A stretch of DNA of 64,000 nucleotides from Cytophagaceae bacterium (GTDB lineage Bacteria > Bacteroidota > Bacteroidia > Cytophagales > JAIYAX01): assembly GCA_027488815.1 (NCBI GenBank), contig JAIYAX010000006.1, forward strand, positions 98,185 to 162,184. Direction: 5' to 3'. Each line of letters opens with the position of its first letter. Within the stretch, counting starts at the first letter, position 1. The translations under genes were made by a program, and so were the position numbers. Positions 58,111 through 64,000 of the stretch are shown one piece after another. Below the pieces are notes generated by a model, which saw nothing but the letters and a program-made list of their open reading frames with translations, was not told the origin of the DNA and ran no database searches.

Positions 58111-58581
58111 ATGCGGGTATTGCTGCTCGCCATCGGAAAAACAGATGAAACTTATCTGTTGGAAGGCATCAAAAAGTACCAGCAAAGATTGCAGCATTAT
58201 CTCCAATTTGAGTTTGTAGCCCTGCCTGACCTAAGGCAACCGCCCAGCCTGGAAAGCCAACGTCAGATCGAAGAGGGTAAGCTTATCCTCAAACAGTTGC
58301 AGCGCAATGACAGGCTTGTGTTGCTGGATGAAAAAGGAAACACCTTCAACTCCACAGGTTTTGCCCGTTGGCTGGAAAAAACGAGCATGCAAGGCAGTGG
58401 AAGGATGGTTTTTGTGATTGGGGGGCCCTTTGGCTTTTCAAACGAAGTAAAGGAAGCTGCCATTTCTTCCATCTCCCTATCCCCCCTCACCTTTTCACAT
58501 CAGATGGTTCGTCTCTTTTTTGTGGAGCAATTGTACCGTGCCTGCACCATTTTGAAAGGGGAAAAGTACCATCACGACTAA
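58111..58581 (+). CDS. rlmH: 23S rRNA (pseudouridine1915-N3)-methyltransferase RlmH
   Basis: LLLAIGKTDETYLLEGIKKYQQRL; VFVIGGPFGFSNEVK; SLSPLTFSHQMVRLFFVEQLYRACTILKGEKYHHD. Confidence 0.96.
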   Translation: MRVLLLAIGKTDETYLLEGIKKYQQRLQHYLQFEFVALPDLRQPPSLESQRQIEEGKLILKQLQRNDRLVLLDEKGNTFNSTGFARWLEKTSMQGSGRMVFVIGGPFGFSNEVKEAAISSISLSPLTFSHQMVRLFFVEQLYRACTILKGEKYHHD

Positions 58582-60113
58582 GGGGCCGGCTTCACCATCA
58601 ACACCTCTTCACGGTCAACACGGACCAGCCCGGGAGCTCCGCCTTTGATCTTTCGCACATATTTGCGGGGAGTGTACATCACCGGGCACAGGCTATCCGT
58701 CCGACGCTTGCTGTACCAGGCTGCCAGTGCTGCCGCCCGCTCAATCACCGGCTTGGGAAAGGGATGACCCGGCCTGCGACGAATAAGCACGTGTGAACCG
58801 GCCACATCTCTGGCATGCAGCCATAGATCGTCTTTGTGCGCCATCTTAAGCAGCAAATCATTTTGGTTCTCGTTCTTGCCTACCCAGATCAAATGTCCCA
58901 TCACTTCTTCCTCACGAAAGGCAACATGATCAGAGCTTTCAACTTCGGGGCCCGGTTTGAAGGCTAGTATCCACTCCTGCAACTGGTTCAGGTCAGTTTC
59001 GGCTTCCAGACTTTCCAATAGTTCATCCACTTTTGCCAACAGTACTTTTCGGTTTTCAATGTTTCCTTGCAGGCTATTGATCTCGAGGTGCCGGTTTTGA
59101 GCCGATTTGTACCACTTTTCTGCTTGCTGCTGAGGGTTAAGGCCGGATTTGATCTTCAGTGTGAGAGATTGGTTACGGTAAAAGTCCTGCACAGTAATCT
59201 CCGTTTGCCCGGGCTCTACTTCATGCATATAGGCCATGAGCAAATCAGCCCATTGTGACTTGGGTTGCTCTTGATCCAATTCCTTCAGCCGATTGTTGGC
59301 CTGCTGAATTTGGTCCATGAGGGCTGATTTTCGCTTTTGAAGAACTCTGTTCAATTCTCCTTTCAGTGCCCCCAGTTGTTTTTTGTACTGGTATCGTCTG
59401 AAAAAATGGCTAAGCCCTTCACTAAGTGATTTAAACAGAGTGTCATTCTGATCGAGAGTGAACAATGAAAATACAGGCAATGGCCCCCTCTCGTCAATAA
59501 AAGCCTTTGGTTGCTCCAGATGTTGAATCATCTCTTTCCATAGATCGGCAGCTGGAGGGTAGCCTGAACCTTTCTGTTGGAGAAACCGGTGGATTGCAGC
59601 CGATGCAAAAGGATAGCTACTTTTTACATCCTGCTCGGAGTCAGGCAAATGCCATTGGCATGTTTCTGTTGCCATCGGCCATTCGAACCGAAGATCTGCC
59701 TTCAGTTGATTTCGAAACAGTCGAATGACTTCACCATTTTTTAGCAACAAAAGATTGCTTTTGTTACCATGAAGTTTAAAAACAAGTTCCAATCCATCCC
59801 TCAGATACAACACCAGCACTCGATCGAGGATAGGAGCTTCGGCTTTGACAACCCGCTGCCCAATCATTTCAGGAAAAAGATCAATGCTGTTTCTTCTTGC
59901 CCGGTGAAACACTTTGGGAAAGGCCAGGCAGGTGAATGAAGGTTGTAAATGTGCTTGCACATAAAACTGCTTGCCACTTGCTGTGTAAAATTCCAAAATC
60001 ATCTCCTCCTTCTGCTGACTAAAGGCTCCTGTGAGTACAGCCGACCCTAATTCAGCACTCAGCTCAACAGCCAGCCCCTTCAGCAAAAAGTAATTCAGAT
60101 GCATGCTCCCCAT
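58578..60113 (-). CDS. NFACT RNA-binding protein (RqcH/FbpA-like)
   Basis: C-terminal HLIWVGKNENQNDLLLKMAHKDDLWLHARDVAGSHVLIRRRPGHPFPKPVIERAAALAAWYSKRR; NFACT-N start (M)GSMHLNYFLLKGL. ORF-track start 60122 is GTG. Confidence 0.9.
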   Translation of the reverse strand: MGSMHLNYFLLKGLAVELSAELGSAVLTGAFSQQKEEMILEFYTASGKQFYVQAHLQPSFTCLAFPKVFHRARRNSIDLFPEMIGQRVVKAEAPILDRVLVLYLRDGLELVFKLHGNKSNLLLLKNGEVIRLFRNQLKADLRFEWPMATETCQWHLPDSEQDVKSSYPFASAAIHRFLQQKGSGYPPAADLWKEMIQHLEQPKAFIDERGPLPVFSLFTLDQNDTLFKSLSEGLSHFFRRYQYKKQLGALKGELNRVLQKRKSALMDQIQQANNRLKELDQEQPKSQWADLLMAYMHEVEPGQTEITVQDFYRNQSLTLKIKSGLNPQQQAEKWYKSAQNRHLEINSLQGNIENRKVLLAKVDELLESLEAETDLNQLQEWILAFKPGPEVESSDHVAFREEEVMGHLIWVGKNENQNDLLLKMAHKDDLWLHARDVAGSHVLIRRRPGHPFPKPVIERAAALAAWYSKRRTDSLCPVMYTPRKYVRKIKGGAPGLVRVDREEVLMVKPAP

Positions 60114-60189
60114 CGCTGACACAAATTAATCTTTAATTGGTCAAACGATCACCAAATTCCAGTCTTATGAAAGCCTTTATCCTCTGGCT

Positions 60190-60304
60190 GGTGTTCAGTC
60201 ACCAACCAGAAGAAAGGACCTCAAAAGTTCATCGACTACTCCCTCACCACTTTTTGCAAAAAACTGTAAATCGCTCTCCTTGCAAGCGTGGGTGATTGGA
60301 TAGG
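60190..60304 (+). repeat. Imperfect ~110-bp direct repeat, copy A
   Basis: ggtgttcagtcaccaaccagaag...ctactccctcaccactttttgcaaaaaactgtaaatcgctctccttgcaagcgtgggtgattggatag; aligns with 61693-61806. Confidence 0.65.
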
Positions 60305-60327
60305 GAAGGGTTTTCCAAATTTTGCGC

Positions 60328-61515
60328 TTAGCCGCCAATATTTGGCGACCTCCGCTTGGCAATCATACTTCTTAAAATGTCAGTATTTGCTATGTAGCCT
60401 GCACTTGACTTGCGGACGAGTTCTAATTCAATAAGCTTTTCAACATCTCTTTGGATAGTTTTTTCAGAGACACCAGAGCCAGAGTACAGTTTTGCTAAAG
60501 GCACAGACAAACTTGACGCTTGGGCTATTGTAAATTCTTTTTCAAAGGGAATCTCCAAAGCAAGTGTCCTTTGCCTTCTAAAAACCTCTTCACGACTTCC
60601 CTGGCGAATAGCATCGAATTTGTCATAAATCAGCTTCTGCCAGGTATTTTGAAATTGGCTCTTCTGAATTACATCAAGCGTTTGTGCAAGACCGTCTCTG
60701 AAGCCAAGCAGAGCATATTCAATAAAGTTCGACAAGTTCCTGCTTTCAGTTGCCTTTTCAATTTGCAGGTAGTATGCCGTTCGGGTCATATTGTAGTAGT
60801 TTGACAAAATATGTGAGGCAATATCAGGGTTGCCCCCTCTCAATAGAATATAGAATTCTACAAGACGGCCAGTGCGGCCATTGCCATCTCCAAACGGGTG
60901 AATCCATTCAATGTAAACATGGGTTACGATAGCCTGCACAACTACCTCTGAAAACGATTGCTCCCCTTGACCAAACCTAAACTCCTCTTTCAACCATTGA
61001 CAAAGCCTGTCAAGCAGGATTGGAACATCTCTATGGTCAGGACACCTGTAACGACCTACGATAACATCGGAGTTTCTCAATTGACCAGGAATAGCGGCAA
61101 AATGTTCTCCTAAATTTTGCCCGACCATTGTGTGAAATCGCAAAAGCAAATCTCTGGAAATATAGTGGTCAACCCCTGTATTGATTATTTCATCTAGCAA
61201 AACATTGAAGGTGTTGAGGATATTCTTAACCTCTATCTCCTGATACTCCTTACTTGGTGGCAGCTTCTGGTTGTCCATAATCTTTTGCACCTCTTCATCT
61301 GACAATGTGTTGCCTTCAATGGCAGTTGTTGCCTGTGCCCCTTTCATCAATGCAACATTCATCAATTGGCTGTAGTGATGGGGCAAAATTGGCGTGTTGT
61401 TTATGGCCTTTACATACGCTTCACACTGACCCAGAAGCATAAGCGCTTTTGCAGACAAATCCCAATGTCTGCGAAACATCAAATGTGGGTACTCTCTGTT
61501 TAACTCCTTAGACAT
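60328..61515 (-). CDS. Fic family protein (inhibitory helix plus C-terminal winged helix)
   Basis: Inhibitory motif TTAIEGNTLS; catalytic HPFGDGNGRTGR; C-terminal wHTH-like VSEKTIQRDVEKLIELELVRKS. Confidence 0.95.
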   Translation of the reverse strand: MSKELNREYPHLMFRRHWDLSAKALMLLGQCEAYVKAINNTPILPHHYSQLMNVALMKGAQATTAIEGNTLSDEEVQKIMDNQKLPPSKEYQEIEVKNILNTFNVLLDEIINTGVDHYISRDLLLRFHTMVGQNLGEHFAAIPGQLRNSDVIVGRYRCPDHRDVPILLDRLCQWLKEEFRFGQGEQSFSEVVVQAIVTHVYIEWIHPFGDGNGRTGRLVEFYILLRGGNPDIASHILSNYYNMTRTAYYLQIEKATESRNLSNFIEYALLGFRDGLAQTLDVIQKSQFQNTWQKLIYDKFDAIRQGSREEVFRRQRTLALEIPFEKEFTIAQASSLSVPLAKLYSGSGVSEKTIQRDVEKLIELELVRKSSAGYIANTDILRSMIAKRRSPNIGG

Positions 61516-61692
61516 TTATTGAGACATTTAGCTAGACATTATCAAAGACATAAGTATGGACAAATATAGAGACATTTTGAGCACAATCAAGCGTTTTGTG
61601 GATTGGCTTTATTCGTTTGCAGGTGAAGTATAGGTATAGTTAACACGGGTATCCCTAGCAAAACCAGGTTTGTTTCCCGCTTCCCAAATAGT

Positions 61693-61806
61693 TGATGTTC
61701 CGTCACCAACCAAAGTGTGGCCCTAAAAAGATCAGTGACTATGCTCTAAACACTTTCGGACAAAATACTGCATCGCCCTTGTTTGGCAAGAGGGCGATTG
61801 GGTTTA
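61693..61806 (+). repeat. Imperfect ~110-bp direct repeat, copy B
   Basis: gatgttccgtcaccaaccaaagt...tgactatgctctaaacactttcggacaaaatactgcatcgcccttgtttggcaagagggcgattgggtttag. Confidence 0.65.
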
Positions 61807-61819
61807 GGTCATCAACCTT

Positions 61820-63532
61820 TCATTCCTTTACCAACTTCAGCACCGTTTGCCCTTGAGGGGTTTTTACACTCAAAAAGTAAATTCCAGATGGGCCGGCAAT
61901 GTTGATTTGCTCATCGGTTACCGCATCAAGCTCTTTGGTAAACACTGTTTTCCCCTGTAAATCAGTGACTCTAATTTCTACGTCATTCATGGGTTGTTCG
62001 AAGGTAAGTTGTAACAGGCCCTCGCTTGGGTTGGGGAAGGCCTTTACTTGAACACCTTTCGCTATTTCCACCAATCCGGTTACACCTCCCTGGCTCATTT
62101 TATGAACGAAAACATCATTGAACCCTGCTGAAATAAGGTTAGCTGTTCCTGCTCCCGGATCGAAATCTGCTGTCCCTACAAACGCTCCAGTGGTATATAC
62201 ATTCCCTTAAGCATCTACCGTTATGGAAAAGCCTTCATCAGAAGAGCTGCCACCAAAGGATCTTGCCCATAGAAAATTACCGGAAGCGTCTAATTTCTGA
62301 ACAAAAACATCTCTATCCCCTGCTGAAGAAAGGCTAGCGGTTCCTGTACCCGGATCAAAATCTACGGTTCCTTCAAATATCCCAGTGGAATATATACTCC
62401 CTGAAGCATCTATAGTGATGGAGCTCACATCTTCATTAAAGCTGCCACCAAAGGGCCTGGCCCAAAGAAAATTACCGGAAGCGTCTAGTTTTTGCACGAA
62501 AATATCATCGCCTCCTGCTGATGTGAGGTTAGCTGTTCCTGCTCCAGGATCAAAATCTACTGTTCCAACAAAAATTCCAGAGGTATAGACATTCCCTAAA
62601 GCATCCACCGAGATCGAAGACACAAAATTATTTGAAGTGCTGCCAAAAGACCTGGCCCAAAGAAAATTACCGGAAGCGTCCAGTTTTTGAACGAAAACAT
62701 CTATGTTCCCAGCTGAAGTGAGGTTAGCTATTCCTGCTCCCGGATTGAAATCTACTGTTCCCAAAAATGTTCCTGTGGTATAGACATTCCCTGAAGGATC
62801 TACCGATATCGAAACTCCATAATCATCGGAACTGTCACCAAAGGACCTGGCCCACAGAAAATTTCCGTAAGTGTCCAGTTTTTGAACGAAAATATCCCTG
62901 CTCCCTACTGAATTAAGGTTAGCTGTTCCTGCTCCAGGATCAAAATCTACTGTTCCTGCAAAGTATCCTATGGTATAGACATTCCCTGAAGGATCTATTG
63001 TGGAAGACCCCCCTCCATCATAAGCGAGGCCACCAAAGGATCTGGCCCATAGAAAGTTACCTGAAGCTCCTAGTTTTTGAATAAAAACATCTGCGGATCC
63101 TGCTGAAGAAAGAATAGCAGTTCCTGCCCCTGGATCAAAATCTCCTGTTCCTTCAAAGTATCCTGTGGTGTATACATTTCCTGCAGTATCTGTCTTGATC
63201 GAAAATCCAATATCAAAAGAGCTGCCACCACTACCAAAGGACCTGGCCCATTGAAAATTACCCGAAGCGTCCAGTTTTTGAACGAAAACATCAACAGATG
63301 CTACTGATGTCAGGTTAGCTGTTCCTGCTCCCGGATCAAAATCTACTGTTCCTACAAAGTATCCAGTAGTGTAGAGATTCCCTGAAGCATCAACTTTGAT
63401 GGACCGCCCTTCATCATATGAACTTCCACCAAATGACCTGGCCCATTCAAAGGTTTGGGCGTGGGCTAAGCTAACTCCGATTGTGATCAGGATAGCGAGC
63501 GTGGTTTTTAACAATTGCTTACTTGTTGTCAT
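61820..63532 (-). pseudogene. T9SS type A SBBP-like beta-propeller protein interrupted by one in-frame TAA
   Basis: ORFs 62207..63532 and 61820..62098 share a frame. Reading through TAA (62207-62209) gives ...SITVDA[*]GNVYTTGAFVGTADFDPGAGTANLISAGFNDVFVHKMSQGGVTGLVEIAKGVQVKAFPNPSEGLLQLTFEQ...; other repeats have VDASGN or VDALGN at this site. Confidence 0.85.
62210..63460 (-). repeat. Tandem protein repeat, 7 units of ~51 aa
   Basis: Repeating (F)xWARSFG...VDxxGNVYTTGxFxGTVDFDPGAGTANLTSAG..DVFVQKLDASGNF. Confidence 0.85.
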
Positions 63533-63702
63533 GAGGTTGACTGTTTTTCTTGCCAGTTGGGATGTACTATTATGTAGATGCTAAAAAATAAGCTCTGTAA
63601 ATGTAGAGCTTTATCCTGTATCCATAAAATATACGATGTTCGTAAAAAAAGCATTTAGGTGTGCTAAGGGCAAATAAGTGATCAAATCAATCTAAGAAAG
63701 AA

Positions 63703-63902
63703 GTACCCACCAATCGAATAGGTTTTTCAGACAACAGGGTCCTTTCAGTCGGGTTGAATTAAAGGTACTTCAGGAAGTCATTACCCTGCTGGTGTTCATG
63801 ATCTTCTCCCTCCTGCTTTTTAAAAACCAGCAGTTTTCGCTCAATCACTTGCCTGGTTTTGCCTTTTTGATTCTGGCTGTCCATTTTATTTTCAAGGCTT
63901 AA
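63703..63902 (+). pseudogene. C-terminal remnant of DMT-family protein (DUF486), frameshifted
   Basis: Frame 1 from 63703: VPTNRIGF; frame shift to GPFSRVELKVLQEVITLLVFMIFSLLLFKNQQFSLNHLPGFAFLILAVHFIFKA* (63738-63902). Matches the DUF486 pattern VPANRIG...QLKxIQEVITLxVF...GFA...FxF as recalled. Confidence 0.7.
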
Positions 63903-64000
63903 CCGGCAGCAAACGACCAGCAAGGTCGATTTTCAAACGACCTTCTTCCAACATGTGTCGGGCTTCTGCTTCGATGCTTTCCCTTTGTGACAACGGAAAC
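63892..64000 (-). CDS. C-terminal end of an unidentified minus-strand CDS (runs off the right edge)
   Basis: Minus strand ...FPLSQRESIEAEARHMLEEGRLKIDLAGRLLPVKP* with TGA at 63892-63894. Confidence 0.45.
   Translation of the reverse strand, partial: FPLSQRESIEAEARHMLEEGRLKIDLAGRLLPVKP

Noticed and set aside
60328-61515. Fic gene as a toxin-antitoxin module
   Set aside because: No separate antitoxin ORF; the TTAIEGN inhibitory motif is intrinsic, consistent with a self-inhibited class II Fic.
62210-63460. Regularly spaced ~150-nt repeats resembling an array
   Set aside because: Protein-coding tandem repeats (SBBP-like), far too long and conserved across the unit to be CRISPR repeats and spacers.
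1-64000. tRNA/rRNA genes, phage, integrase, transposase or anti-phage defence island
   Set aside because: Intergenic gaps were read for cloverleafs and all large ORFs for hallmark domains; none was convincing. Absence is by eye only; tRNAscan-SE/Infernal and HMM searches would be decisive.

Overview
This is a gene-dense, AT-leaning bacterial chromosome segment. T9SS type A and type B (gliding-motility-associated) C-terminal domains, a TonB receptor/DUF4249 pair, an UpxY-type NusG paralog, long NusB and TAnnTTTG promoter boxes all point to Bacteroidota, probably Cytophagales-like (inference). Left end (1-8.7 kb): the edge of an exopolysaccharide locus. It holds an NAD-dependent epimerase, a winged-helix regulator, a T9SS surface protein with a small PID-CTERM-like protein, a Wzc-like tyrosine autokinase, a Wza-like exporter and an UpxY-like antiterminator. 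The rest is mostly housekeeping: radA, an ABC transporter, leucine dehydrogenase, nusB-YtxH-DUF1573-yajC-ybbR-coaE, a TonB/DUF4249/Tll0287-like cluster, a UvrD-type helicase-nuclease, a PpiD/SurA PPIase, CNNM/lptC/TPR/OMP/coaX, anmK, a second amino-acid dehydrogenase, SRAP, two T9SS type B giants, a VPS10/BNR protein, lysA, a purF-like gene, nuoI-N, pfkA, rlmH, an NFACT protein and Fic. I found no tRNA, rRNA, CRISPR array or transposase, and no convincing wholly new multi-gene system. The most notable things not visible in the ORF track are: (1) an S23/four-helix-bundle pseudogene at 1116-1448 with a TAG where a Trp is expected, flanked by oppositely oriented GGTTTATGAAGG-type repeats; (2) a T9SS beta-propeller gene split by one in-frame TAA at 62207-62209; (3) a frameshifted DUF486/DMT remnant at 63703-63902; (4) at least six genes with a TAnnTTTG box ending 6-8 nt before the ATG, suggesting leaderless or near-leaderless mRNAs; (5) about 110-bp imperfect direct repeats flanking the Fic gene; (6) nuoI-N detached from nuoA-H, with its own start-proximal promoter box.
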